The notes: generated from the letters alone by a model not told the origin. A DNA stretch of 64,000 nucleotides from an uncultured Bacteroidales bacterium (GCA_902798615.1 CADBXL010000007.1:1-64000); one strand, 5' to 3'; counted from the first letter of the stretch, positions 35,951 to 45,145 are shown. A program made the numbers and translations.

Positions 35951-38074
35951 ATGCAACAGAAATCTTTCTGTGAGCGCAATGTTATGCGTTTCAAGCACTT
36001 CTCACGCAAAGGCTATGCCCTTTTCGCCGTAGCAGGTCGTGAGGTGCTCATCGGTACGCTCAGCGTCGCTACTCTCTCCCATGCAAAGGCTGAGGGCATT
36101 AGCGTCAATACCGAGGCTACCGGAGATTCGCTCCAGCGCTCAGAACTGAAGCTCGAAGAGGTGGTCGTTACCGGCTCTCGTGCTCCGCTGACACTTGCAG
36201 AGTCAGCAAAGATCGTGTCTGTCATCACACGAGAGGATATTCATCGTGCGGCGGCAGAGAGTATCAACGACATTTTGAAATTAGCCATCGGCGTGGATGT
36301 CCGTCAGCGTGGTGGCTTTGGTGTTCAGACGGACATCTCCGTGCGTGGAGGAAATTTTGACCAGATTACCATTCTGTTGAATGGTGTCAACATCTCCTCA
36401 CCTCATACCGGTCATTTATCAGCCGATTTTCCCGTTTCTCCAGAAGACATCGAGCGCATAGAAGTGCTCGAAGGACCTGCTGCGCGTGTCTATGGCACGA
36501 GCGCATTCAACGGCGTGATAAATATTGTGACGAGAACAGGCCAGACCCTCTCCCCGCTCTCCCTGCATAGGGAGAGAGCCGGAGAACAACATGGGGGTAT
36601 CCAAAGTCCCCCTATGCAGGGGGATTTAGGGGGTCTTTTTCACGTTAGTGCAGGCCAATACGGCTACGCCAACGGCAACGCCTCCCTCGTCAAGTCTTTC
36701 GGTTCTACGCACCATCTGCTTTCAGGAGGCTACACGCGCACCGATGGAGCTACGCCCAACAGCTATTTCTCCTCCTCGCGTCTTTTCTATCATGGAAGCG
36801 CGCAGATGGGCGATAATGCCACCCTCAGCGGACAGCTCGGCTACAGCTATAAACCCTACGCAGCCAACACCTTCTACGGCGCTTCCTCTACCGACCAATG
36901 GGAGAGCAACGAGCGACTTATGGCTGCTCTCAATGCCGACATCAAGTTGGGAAATGTTCATCTCGCTCCGCAACTCTATTGGAACCGCTGGTTCGACCAC
37001 TACCAATGGCATAAGGACAGTCCTGCCGGCGAGAACTTCCACAAGGTTGATTCCAAGGGCGCATCGCTCAACGCATGGTTCTCCTCTGCTTTGGGCAAGA
37101 CATCGCTCGGAATAGAGGTGCGTGGCGAGAACATCAAAAGCACGAAACTCGGCAAGCCTATGCCTGAATCCGATTGGGAGAAGACAGGTGGACACGATGC
37201 CGAATCCGACAAACTCTACAAATTCAAGGACACGCGAACCAACATCTCCGCATTCCTTGAGCACGACATCCTCCTGCAAGACCTTACCCTCTCCCTCGGT
37301 CTGCTTGCTAACATGAACGACGGCCTTGACACCAGATGGCGCGTCTATCCGGGTATCGACGTCAGCTATCGCCCAACCGATGCGTGGAAGCTCTACGCCT
37401 CATGGAACATGGCTCTGCGTATGCCAACCTTTACCGACCTCTATTATAGTGGAGCGAATATCGAGGGCAACAGCGACCTGAAGCCTGAGAAGACAACCGA
37501 CTACCAGCTTGGAGCCCAATACCGCATCAACGGCTTCATGGCAGAGGCACAAATTTTCTATTCGCACAAGACGGATATGATAGACTGGGTAACATATTCC
37601 GAAGCCTCCACAGGGCAGTCTGACGGCATCTACCACTCTGTCAATTTCGGGCTTGACAACAAGGGTTTCGAACTTAGCCTTAACCTCCTCCCGCAAGAGC
37701 TATGGAGCGCGAATTGCCCATTAAGGAAGCTATCTGCGAAATATAGCTATATCCACGAAGACTCAGAATACGACGTGGCTGTCATCAGCAGTAAATACGC
37801 AATGGATTATCTCCGTCACAAGGTCGTGTTGAGTGCCGACGGCAGGCTATGGAAACGCCTCGCCCTCAGTCTTTCATGGCGTTGGCAGGATCGCGTAGGA
37901 GCAAACAATCCATCCTATGCCATCACCGATGCCCGCCTCTCATGGGATGCCCCCAAGTGGTCCGTCTATTTCGACACAAGCAATCTCTTCAACAAGAAAT
38001 ACTGCGACTATGTCACCATTCCCCAGCCCGGTCTCTGGTGGCGCATCGGTACAGTAATCAAGTTCGGATTGTAG
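35951..38074 (+). CDS. TonB-dependent outer membrane receptor (BtuB-like)
   Basis: The 707-residue receptor has an extended signal region (FKHFSRKGYALFAVAGREV then HAKAEG) that I associate with BtuB-like receptors of Bacteroidetes, a TonB-box-like LEEVVVTGSRAPL, a plug (INDILKLAIGVDVRQRGGFG, GPAARVYGTSAFNGVINIV) and a 22-strand-type barrel ending TVIKFGL. The substrate is unknown; vitamin B12 or iron compounds are possible. Residues 198-229 are not family sequence: they are encoded by a repeat element placed exactly between plug and barrel. A second start at 35984 would drop 11 residues. Confidence 0.88.
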   Translation: MQQKSFCERNVMRFKHFSRKGYALFAVAGREVLIGTLSVATLSHAKAEGISVNTEATGDSLQRSELKLEEVVVTGSRAPLTLAESAKIVSVITREDIHRAAAESINDILKLAIGVDVRQRGGFGVQTDISVRGGNFDQITILLNGVNISSPHTGHLSADFPVSPEDIERIEVLEGPAARVYGTSAFNGVINIVTRTGQTLSPLSLHRERAGEQHGGIQSPPMQGDLGGLFHVSAGQYGYANGNASLVKSFGSTHHLLSGGYTRTDGATPNSYFSSSRLFYHGSAQMGDNATLSGQLGYSYKPYAANTFYGASSTDQWESNERLMAALNADIKLGNVHLAPQLYWNRWFDHYQWHKDSPAGENFHKVDSKGASLNAWFSSALGKTSLGIEVRGENIKSTKLGKPMPESDWEKTGGHDAESDKLYKFKDTRTNISAFLEHDILLQDLTLSLGLLANMNDGLDTRWRVYPGIDVSYRPTDAWKLYASWNMALRMPTFTDLYYSGANIEGNSDLKPEKTTDYQLGAQYRINGFMAEAQIFYSHKTDMIDWVTYSEASTGQSDGIYHSVNFGLDNKGFELSLNLLPQELWSANCPLRKLSAKYSYIHEDSEYDVAVISSKYAMDYLRHKVVLSADGRLWKRLALSLSWRWQDRVGANNPSYAITDARLSWDAPKWSVYFDTSNLFNKKYCDYVTIPQPGLWWRIGTVIKFGL
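36544..36635 (+). repeat. Two-module palindromic element inserted in the TonB receptor gene
   Basis: The 92 bp element has the same modules in the same order as the reverse complement of the intergenic element 6460-6541 (GACCCTCTCCCCGCTCTCCC at the start, GTCCCCCTATGCAGGGGG near the end). It is read in frame as about 31 residues (SPLSLHRERAGEQHGG, then SPPMQGDLGGL). Confidence 0.92.
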
Positions 38075-38146
38075 TTGTGCTTTACTTTAGTGATGAAAAA
38101 AAATATTGGTGTCCGTCCGGTAATTTTTTTTGATTAGATAAATTTA

Positions 38147-38180
38147 GGGCTGGTACTTACATGAAGTATCAGCCCTTTTG
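38147..38180 (+). terminator. Terminator of the TonB receptor gene
   Basis: AGGGCTGGTACTT (38146-38158) pairs with AAGTATCAGCCCT (38164-38176), then TTTT. Confidence 0.88.
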
Positions 38181-39212
38181 ATTATCTTTGCTTTTTCTTT
38201 ACATCGCCTTCCATACCTTCAAGTATGCCATAACACCTCGTTAGTATCATTCTCACCCAACATAGCATATCCAGACGGGGGTACTATGTCTGAAATGAGA
38301 TACGCTGACACTAATTTTCTTATTGTTACCTGTTACTTGTTACCGCAAGGGTTAGAAACGCTGTTGTGCCTTCGCTCTGGCTTCGCTATGCCTTCGCTTC
38401 AGGTTCGCTCCCATCGATGGAGCATCAACGGACTTACAACGGACTTACAACGGAGGTAGAACGGAGCTGCATCGGAGGGTGTACCAGAGTATTTTTTGCG
38501 TCTTTACATCGTTTTCTATGCGGAGTAAACGAATTCTGTATGATGTCAACGAAATCAGGATTGTGTAACCCTTTCCAGGAAAACGACAACCTTTCAAGTA
38601 TGATGTCAACGAATGCAGTATAATAAAAACTAAAAAGCTGTAAACCAAAATCAGGAAAAGACAAGGTGAATCTGTCCAAAATTAATGCTTGTTGTTATGT
38701 TATTGAGACTGTCAGCCACCTATATATCTCCCTCTGTTTTTGCATAACAGCCTCATTCTCTTTGTCTTAAATGCCTGCGACAGACAAGCAAAACCACGAC
38801 CAGTAACAAGTAACAGGTAACAATAAGGATTTTAGTGTATGGCCAAAAATTTTACTGAATCTTTCTAAGGAGTTTATATACCTTATTATATATGGAAATA
38901 ATAAATATAGGCAGCAGTTTACACTATTTTTCTTATTGTTACCCGTTACCTGTTACTGGTCGTAATTTCGCTTGATGGCAAAACATATATTCTATTAGGG
39001 GCTAACTCATCGTCTGCCATAATCCACAGTCCTTATTTGAATGCATTTTTATTTCGTTAAAAAAATATTCTTTTTACGATTGCAGAACATATAGTGCCCA
39101 AATACTGATAAAATAATGGATAAGAATCGAACTGAAGAAGATAACAATATGAAGTGGGATATATATTGTGCGCGACATTTGTTAAATTATTCTAAATCTT
39201 TAATTAAATCGC
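38181..39212. other. 1.0 kb repeat-rich region without supported genes
   Basis: No convincing ORF. It holds three copies of a GTTACCTGTTACTTG-type unit (38316-38345 direct, 38799-38829 reversed, 38931-38963 direct), an 11-bp array (38428-38471), and a direct repeat GTATGATGTCAACGAA (near 38538 and 38598). AT content is high. It looks like a repeat sink between two operons. Confidence 0.75.
38428..38471. repeat. 11-bp tandem array (ACGGACTTACA-like, four units)
   Basis: ACGGACTTACA occurs exactly at 38428-38438 and 38439-38449, then ACGGAGGTAGA and ACGGAGCTGCA. The complement, TGTAAGTCCGT, is the unit of the arrays at 24563 and 52976. Confidence 0.88.
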
Positions 39213-39242
39213 TTGCGATATAAATTATTTCCCTTACCTTTG
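39213..39242 (+). promoter_or_regulatory. Promoter of the gpx operon
   Basis: TTG at 39213-39215, 19 nt spacer, TACCTTTG at 39235-39242. The leader to 39282 is about 35 nt. Confidence 0.75.
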
Positions 39243-39281
39243 CACTCAGAAAACATCGCAAACGACATAAAATAAAAAGAT

Positions 39282-39827
39282 ATGGCAAAGATTTATGATT
39301 TCAAGGCTTTAACAAGCAAAGGAAAGGAGATTGATTTCTCTCAGTTCGAAGGTAAGGTGCTGCTGATTGTTAACACAGCAAGCAAGTGTGGTTTCACACC
39401 TCAGTTCGCTGGACTTGAGGAACTGAACCAGAAATACAAGGACAAGGGTCTGGTAATCATCGGTTTTCCTTGCAACCAGTTCAAGGAGCAGGATCCAGGC
39501 ACGGATGGAGAGATTGCAGAGTTCTGTCAGATCAACTATGGCGTGACCTTCCAGATTATGAAGAAGACTGACGTGAACGGTGCAAATGCAGAACCAATCT
39601 TCGAGTATCTGAAGGAGCAGGCTCCAACAGAGGAGTATAACGGACTGAAGGCAAAGGCTGCCAAGACTATCTTCAAGGCTATCAGCAATAGCGTGGAGAA
39701 AGACAATGACATCAAGTGGAATTTCACTAAGTTCCTCATTTCGAAGGACGGCGCGACTATTAAGCGTTACGCTCCAACCACAGAGCCAAAGGACTTTGAG
39801 AAGGACGTTGAGACGATGCTTGGTTAG
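39282..39827 (+). CDS. Glutathione peroxidase-family protein
   Basis: The 181-residue protein has the family's NTASKCGFTPQFAGLEELNQ with the catalytic Cys (not selenocysteine), the second motif IIGFPCNQFKEQDPG, and KWNFTKFLIS near the end. In bacteria without glutathione such enzymes usually use thioredoxin. It removes peroxides in the cytoplasm. It opens a redox cassette with an OhrR-like regulator, and its stop codon forms part of the first 7-bp repeat unit. Confidence 0.93.
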   Translation: MAKIYDFKALTSKGKEIDFSQFEGKVLLIVNTASKCGFTPQFAGLEELNQKYKDKGLVIIGFPCNQFKEQDPGTDGEIAEFCQINYGVTFQIMKKTDVNGANAEPIFEYLKEQAPTEEYNGLKAKAAKTIFKAISNSVEKDNDIKWNFTKFLISKDGATIKRYAPTTEPKDFEKDVETMLG

Positions 39828-39872
39828 AGTTTAGAGTTTAGAGGTTAGAGTTTAGAGATTAGAGATTAGAGT
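39824..39872. repeat. 7-bp tandem array (TTAGAGN x 7) filling the gpx-ohrR gap
   Basis: Seven heptamers TTAGAGN run without a break from 39824 to 39872. The first contains the TAG stop of gpx and the last ends at the ATG of the next gene, so the whole 45 bp intergenic gap is repeat. Confidence 0.95.
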
Positions 39873-40313
39873 ATGCACGCAGATTTAAAACTCGATAATC
39901 AAGTTTGCTTCCGTCTCTATACGGCGACAAGGCTGATTACGCAGGCCTACACGCCGATATTGACAGTTCTGGGTATCACTTATCCTCAGTACCTCGTACT
40001 GATGGTGCTTTGGGAAAAGGACGAACAGCCTGTATGTGACATTGCTAATCGCCTGCTTCTTGAAACGAATACGGTCACTCCACTACTCCAACGCATGGAG
40101 AAGCTGGGTATCGTCATCCGTAAGAAAGGCGACAAGGACAAACGTCAGCAGATTGTCAGTCTGACGCCAAAGGGCAAGGCTTTGGAAGATGAGGCTTATG
40201 CAAAGATTCCTTCAGGCATGGGAGAACAGCTTTCAGCCTGTCCTCTAAAGCAAGCCGACTATCTGCATCTGGCAAAGGAACTTGATTCAATCATCGAAAC
40301 ATTAAAGAAATAA
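39873..40313 (+). CDS. MarR-family regulator, OhrR-like
   Basis: The 146-residue winged-helix protein begins LDNQVCFRLYTATRLITQAY, with the single reactive cysteine of OhrR proteins that is oxidised by organic peroxides. It then shows YPQYLVLMVLWE, the recognition region ETNTVTPLLQRMEKLGIV and the wing RKKGDKDKRQQIVSLT. It probably represses the adjoining peroxidase operon. It follows gpx across the 7-bp array and the next gene starts 3 bp later. Confidence 0.9.
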   Translation: MHADLKLDNQVCFRLYTATRLITQAYTPILTVLGITYPQYLVLMVLWEKDEQPVCDIANRLLLETNTVTPLLQRMEKLGIVIRKKGDKDKRQQIVSLTPKGKALEDEAYAKIPSGMGEQLSACPLKQADYLHLAKELDSIIETLKK

Positions 40314-40315
40314 AT

Positions 40316-41419
40316 ATGACAACAAGTGGAACGCTTGATTTGGCAGCTTACATGAGCAACAGCATCCGCACAATAATGGCGAAAGCATATAAGAGCGTGC
40401 TGTCAAATCCGCGTGAGGCTAAGTTTGCCTTCCGTATGCAGACGCTCTTTCAGAAGTCGGAGAAACGGCGTAGGAAAATGCTGGAGCAGGAAGAACTGGA
40501 GGTGCCGCCATTTCTCATCAGCAGTATCTCTACCACTTGCAATCTCCATTGCAAAGGATGCTACGCACGCAGCAACGGCATAGCCGAGGATGATGCAGCC
40601 AACCAGAAAGCGACTCTGTCTCCAGAACAATGGAAAACCATCTTCACAGAAGCGGCGAATCTTGGCATAAACTTCTCGCTTATTGCAGGTGGTGAACCAT
40701 TCATGAGGAAAGATATTCTTGAGAAGATTGCAGAGGTGAAAGATATGATATTTCCCATTTTCACCAATGGTACGCTCATAGGTCCTTCCTATATGAAATT
40801 TCTGAAGGATAATCTCAACATGGTGCCTATCATCAGCATAGAAGGAACAGCCATGGGGACTGACGAACGTCGAGGTCAAGGTGTATTCAAACGTGCCATG
40901 CAGTCGATGGAAATGCTGAAGCAGGAAGGCCTTTTCTTTGGCACAAGCATCACAGTAACAACAAAGAACTATCATCTCGTTACATCGCCACAATTCATTG
41001 ACACCTTGCGAGGATATGGCTGCAAGATAGTGTTCTTTATAGAATATGTGCCAACGGAGAAGGGTACGGAACACCTCGCCTTCGGAGACGAGCATGTGGC
41101 GGAAATGGAAGCTCTGCTTGAGGAACGTCGTAATGCCTATGCAGATATTATTTTCCTTTCATTCCCAGGTGATGAGAAGGCTCTTGGCGGTTGGCTCGCC
41201 TCAGGTCGTGGATTCTTCCACATAGGTCCTGACGGCTCGGCAGAACCTTGCCCGTTCTCACCTTTCAGCGACAGCAATGTTGCCACGATGGGCATAAGGA
41301 AGGCATTACAGTCGCCTCTGTTCCGCAAGATTCGTGCAGCTAAGGCCCTCGGCTGGGAACATACAGGTGGCTGTACCCTATTCGAGCATAAGGAAGAAAT
41401 AGAAAAAATGATAGTTTGA
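40316..41419 (+). CDS. Radical SAM protein with SPASM-like C terminus
   Basis: The 367-residue protein has the cluster motif TTCNLHCKGCYARS (CxxxCxxC) near residue 70, then AGGEPFMRKDI (GGEP motif) and IEGTAMGTDERRGQG. The C-terminal part has AEPCPFSPFSD and GGCTLFEHKEEIEKM, with spaced cysteines that may hold another cluster. No substrate can be inferred. It lies in an operon between the OhrR-like gene and a flavodoxin gene, which could supply electrons. Confidence 0.88.
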   Translation: MTTSGTLDLAAYMSNSIRTIMAKAYKSVLSNPREAKFAFRMQTLFQKSEKRRRKMLEQEELEVPPFLISSISTTCNLHCKGCYARSNGIAEDDAANQKATLSPEQWKTIFTEAANLGINFSLIAGGEPFMRKDILEKIAEVKDMIFPIFTNGTLIGPSYMKFLKDNLNMVPIISIEGTAMGTDERRGQGVFKRAMQSMEMLKQEGLFFGTSITVTTKNYHLVTSPQFIDTLRGYGCKIVFFIEYVPTEKGTEHLAFGDEHVAEMEALLEERRNAYADIIFLSFPGDEKALGGWLASGRGFFHIGPDGSAEPCPFSPFSDSNVATMGIRKALQSPLFRKIRAAKALGWEHTGGCTLFEHKEEIEKMIV

Positions 41420-41431
41420 AGCAAAAAAAAG

Positions 41432-41842
41432 ATGAAAACAGCAATCCGATATTTTAGCAAATTTGGCCATACAGAAAAGATGGCAAAGATTGTTGGTGAA
41501 CTAACCAATACACGTCCAGAACTGGCAACCGTCCGTCTGAGCGAGCCTGTAGATACACTTTATCTAGGTAGCGGTGTGCTATTGGGGAAAGTAGATAACA
41601 GCATCGTAGAATTCATTAACACGCTTACTCCCGACAAGGTGAAGAATGTAGTCTGCTTTGGTTCGAGCGCCATCATCAAGTCGCCTGTACCTCAGATGCG
41701 TGAGATGCTTCTGGCAAGGGGCATCGCCGTTTCAGAGAAAGAGTTTTCATGCAAAGGCTCGATGGGACCTATTCACATGGGGCATCCTAACCAAAAGGAT
41801 CTTGACGATTTGCGCAAATTCATTCTTACCACCATCCAATAA
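41432..41842 (+). CDS. Flavodoxin-like protein
   Basis: The 136-residue protein starts IRYFSKFGHTEKMAKIV, an FMN-phosphate loop like that of flavodoxins, followed by TLYLGSGVLLGK and a CFGSSAI segment. It should carry electrons. It is next to a radical SAM enzyme, so it may be its reductant. Last gene of the redox cassette. Confidence 0.85.
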   Translation: MKTAIRYFSKFGHTEKMAKIVGELTNTRPELATVRLSEPVDTLYLGSGVLLGKVDNSIVEFINTLTPDKVKNVVCFGSSAIIKSPVPQMREMLLARGIAVSEKEFSCKGSMGPIHMGHPNQKDLDDLRKFILTTIQ

Positions 41843-41951
41843 TCATTTATCAACTCAAATAATTAAATACAAGAACACTTTACATTATCGGCCTACAGCC
41901 GTCTTATAGCCACAACTTTTGGCTATACATATAAGCATAAGAAAAACGAAA

Positions 41952-41980
41952 GAGCCTATCCTAATTATAAGGGTAGGCTC
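41952..41980. terminator. Hairpin after the flavodoxin gene
   Basis: GAGCCTATCCT (41952-41962) pairs with AGGGTAGGCTC (41970-41980), one G-U pair. The T run is weak, and it may serve the convergent gene too. Confidence 0.7.
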
Positions 41981-42013
41981 AATTTCATATATCATCGTAA
42001 GTTCTACGATTTT

Positions 42014-42466
42014 TTATTTGTTTGCTGATTGCTTGAAATAAAAGGTGTAGAAGATGTCGCCGGCGGTGACGGTAAGCTTGATGGGTCTTTCCGTCGTTGC
42101 CTGATTCGGGGCAAAAGTGACCTTGAGCAGGTTACCTGTTATTTCTGCCTTGAACCAGTCAAGGGATATTGTGTACCAGTCTGTTTCGTCGTATTCTTTA
42201 TCTACAGCGATAGGATAATAGTATTTTCTGGCATATCTTACAGTTGATATCCATGGATCTGAATAGTTCTTACAGGAGAAGGTTAACTCGCCTCCTGTTG
42301 CGGGAACTATGTATGTGTCACTTTTCATTGTTACTGGCGCCTCTGTTTTCCAAATCATGTTGTCCCAGTCGCCGACGAGGTCATCGTGCTCATCGCTTCC
42401 ACATGAGGCGAGGATGATTGTGGCTGTCATTGCCACGGCAATTTGCCATAATCTTAATTTCTTCAT
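42014..42466 (-). CDS. Small lipoprotein, BACON-like
   Basis: The 150-residue protein has a lipobox (LASC, Cys22) and an acidic SDEHDD tail after it. The rest is a beta-rich domain: TYIVPATGGELTFSCKNYS, WISTVRYA, then IKLTVTAGDIFYTFYFKQS. The PATGGELTF and LTVTAGD features are those of BACON-type Ig-like domains. It follows the GH28-GH105 gene by 18 bp on the same strand and may bind pectin at the surface. Confidence 0.7.
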   Translation of the reverse strand: MKKLRLWQIAVAMTATIILASCGSDEHDDLVGDWDNMIWKTEAPVTMKSDTYIVPATGGELTFSCKNYSDPWISTVRYARKYYYPIAVDKEYDETDWYTISLDWFKAEITGNLLKVTFAPNQATTERPIKLTVTAGDIFYTFYFKQSANK

Positions 42467-42484
42467 AATTTATTGGTTTTACTC

Positions 42485-45145
42485 TTAGTACCCCAGTTTG
42501 ACGGTTTCTGCCTTGTCACGCTCCATTTCGAGACTAGCCCAGATGAATGGGGCGATACCCTTGGCATCGTTGTCGCGGATAGGCTCTGACATATAGTACT
42601 CGAAAGAGCCGTCACGACTTGGGTTGTCTTCAGGACCGAGACCGCTGACAGAGCAGCAGTTGGTAAGGGTGATAGTCTTGTCGTTGTTGATCTTGATGAA
42701 CTCGTTGATGATGCCGTCGTATGCCTTTGTTCCTGCCTTCTTGAATGAGGCATCGATATAGCCGAGGCGTGAGCCCTTGAGGAGTACGTATGAGAACATA
42801 CAAGAGGCTGTTGACTCAAGGTAGTTCTTTGGATCCTTTACGTCCATTACGTCATACCATACACCAGTCTTAGGGTCTTGGTACTTCACAACGGCAGTCA
42901 TTACCTTCTGGAGCATATCGCTTACCTCCTTGCGGCGTGCGTAGTTCTCAGGGAGTACGTCGAGAATCTCTGTCATAGCCATAGCGAACCATCCGAGAGC
43001 GCGTGACCATGTGTGCTGGCTCTGTCCTGTTGTCTTGTCAGCCCAGAAGATGGATTTCTTCTCGTCCCAGGCATGTTTCCATAGGCCAGTCTTCTCGTCG
43101 AATGTCTTCTCGAAGGTGGTGGCTATCTGGTTGACTGCATCGTCATAGACTTGCTCTGCAACTTCCTTTCCTTCCATTTCCTCGGCAGCCATGGTGAAGA
43201 ATGGCAGTCCCATGTAAAGACCGTCGAGCCATACCTGATGAGGATATATCTTCTTGTGCCAGAAGACTCCGCGTCCACCCTTGCCCATCATGGTACGAGG
43301 ATGTGACTGCATCTGGGTATATACGTTAGCAACGGCTCTGTCAGTGCCGAATGTCCTTGTGGCAGGATCGTCAACGAAGAGACGGTTCATGCGCAGGACG
43401 AATCGTGCAGGGCGCACGTTGTCGAGGTTGTATTCCGACTGCTTGTATCCGATGATGTTTCCGTTGACATCGATCATTCGTGCAGGGTATTCCTTGAGGT
43501 ATTTGAGCACGTCGGCGTTCTGATAAGCGCGCCATGTGTCGAGCATACTCTCAAGTTCTATGCCTACCGTGTAAGCCCATTTGCCGTTAGGCGTGGTTGC
43601 CTCGTCGGTGAAGTCGAGATAGAACGGGTGCTTCACGCGCTTCATCTCGCTCCAGGTCATCCACTCGGAGTAGTGCTTGTATGGTGCCTTTGGAAGTATG
43701 AGCTTGTTGTTGATGATAAGCTTGCTGAACTTCAGTTTTGTGCCAATCTTTCCAGTCTTCAGAATAGGCTTTTCGGTGACTCCGCTGAATGTGCAGTTTC
43801 TTATGTTGAGGTAGTTGATAGCCACGGTGTCCTCAAGTCCGTTGAGCATGATACCGTACTTTGACTTCTTGCATGTCACGTTCTCCATGTAGATATTCTG
43901 CACCACAGGCTTGAAACCGCGCTTAGCCTGCTCGTTAGGCTCATACTGGAGGTTGATGCGAAGGACAGCCTCACGGCATTGGCCTACGTTTACGTTACGC
44001 ATATAGATGCCGTCGGTCACTCCGCCACGGCAGGTGTTAGTCTTGATGCGGAGTACGCGGTCGAGGTTTGGAGAGTCCATACGGCAATCCTCGGCAAACA
44101 CGTTCTGAACACCAGCACTAATCTCGCTACCAATAACCACGCCGCCATGACCGTCTTCCATTGTACAGCCACGTATGATGATATTCTTTGAAGGGCGTGG
44201 GGTGCGTCGTCCGTCACCGTTACGGCCAGACTTGATAGCGATACAGTCATCGCCGGTATTGAAGATACAGTTCTCGATAAGCACGTTCTCGCATGACTCA
44301 GGGTCGCATCCGTCGCCGTTAGGACCGTCGTTGATGATCTTACAGCGGCGCACGGTCACGTTCTTACACAAAGTAGGATGTATAACCCAGAAAGGAGAGC
44401 GGAGGAGGGTCACGCCATCAACGAGCACGTTCTCGCACTCATAGAAATTGACAAGCTGCGGACGCATACCGCATCCGAGTCCGAATACGCGCTCTTCGGT
44501 AGGTATGTTGTTGTCTGCCATCCAAAGCAGTGTGTTACGGTTGCTCAGCACATTACCCTTTGCATCTACCTGCTTGTATTTCTCGTTGCCGGCAAAGGCA
44601 TTCGACTGACTTTGAAGAGTGTTCTTGTCATAGCCGTACTTAGCAGCTCCGCACCATTTCCACCAAGTATCCTTCGTGCCGTTTCCGTCGATGATGCCAT
44701 CGCCGGTAATAGCCACGTTCTTTGCCTGATAGGCATAGATACATGGAGAATAGTTCATGATGTCGAGTCCTTCCCAACGTGTCTTAACCAATGGATAGAG
44801 AAATGGGTCATAGGCGAAAAGCAGGGTAGCTCCAGCCTTGATAACCAAGTTCACGTTGCTTTTCAGGGTAATAGCTCCGGTATTCCATGTTCCTGGAGGT
44901 ATGATAACCTTTCCGCCGCCAGCCTCGGAACATTTTTCGATTGTGGCATTGATAGCGGTCTGTATTTCCTTGGCAGTGGAAGCCGTCGTGATTCCGGCAG
45001 CCGTGATGTCAAACTCAGTATCTGCGAATTTAGGCGCAACAATACTTGCCTCAATGGCTTTGTACTTTGCGTCGTCCCATGTCTGGGCCATCATTGTCAA
45101 AGGAAAAACAAGAGCAGAAAATAACCAAAATGTTAGTTTGTTCAT
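42485..45145 (-). CDS. GH28 polygalacturonase fused to GH105 unsaturated uronyl hydrolase
   Basis: This 886-residue secreted protein (signal peptide LTMMAQ) has an N-terminal GH28 beta-helix (about residues 40-480). Catalytic motifs include NGDGCDPES, NTGDDCIAIKSG, GHGGVVIGSE and RVLRIKTN. The C-terminal half (about 510-880) is an alpha/alpha barrel of the GH105/GH88 type with VWLDGLYMGLPF, WKHAWDEKK and TWSRALGWFAMA. Such enzymes hydrolyse galacturonan or rhamnogalacturonan and then remove unsaturated end residues, so the fusion couples two steps. Its leader holds three ~80 bp repeats. Confidence 0.93.
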   Translation of the reverse strand: MNKLTFWLFSALVFPLTMMAQTWDDAKYKAIEASIVAPKFADTEFDITAAGITTASTAKEIQTAINATIEKCSEAGGGKVIIPPGTWNTGAITLKSNVNLVIKAGATLLFAYDPFLYPLVKTRWEGLDIMNYSPCIYAYQAKNVAITGDGIIDGNGTKDTWWKWCGAAKYGYDKNTLQSQSNAFAGNEKYKQVDAKGNVLSNRNTLLWMADNNIPTEERVFGLGCGMRPQLVNFYECENVLVDGVTLLRSPFWVIHPTLCKNVTVRRCKIINDGPNGDGCDPESCENVLIENCIFNTGDDCIAIKSGRNGDGRRTPRPSKNIIIRGCTMEDGHGGVVIGSEISAGVQNVFAEDCRMDSPNLDRVLRIKTNTCRGGVTDGIYMRNVNVGQCREAVLRINLQYEPNEQAKRGFKPVVQNIYMENVTCKKSKYGIMLNGLEDTVAINYLNIRNCTFSGVTEKPILKTGKIGTKLKFSKLIINNKLILPKAPYKHYSEWMTWSEMKRVKHPFYLDFTDEATTPNGKWAYTVGIELESMLDTWRAYQNADVLKYLKEYPARMIDVNGNIIGYKQSEYNLDNVRPARFVLRMNRLFVDDPATRTFGTDRAVANVYTQMQSHPRTMMGKGGRGVFWHKKIYPHQVWLDGLYMGLPFFTMAAEEMEGKEVAEQVYDDAVNQIATTFEKTFDEKTGLWKHAWDEKKSIFWADKTTGQSQHTWSRALGWFAMAMTEILDVLPENYARRKEVSDMLQKVMTAVVKYQDPKTGVWYDVMDVKDPKNYLESTASCMFSYVLLKGSRLGYIDASFKKAGTKAYDGIINEFIKINNDKTITLTNCCSVSGLGPEDNPSRDGSFEYYMSEPIRDNDAKGIAPFIWASLEMERDKAETVKLGY

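Noticed and set aside
38434-38679. Minus-strand ORFs in the gene-free kilobase
   Set aside because: They overlap the 11-bp array and direct repeats, and have no recognisable domain or promoter.
40403-41095. Minus-strand ORF of 230 codons
   Set aside because: Antisense to the radical SAM gene, cysteine- and histidine-rich by reverse reading, with no domain.
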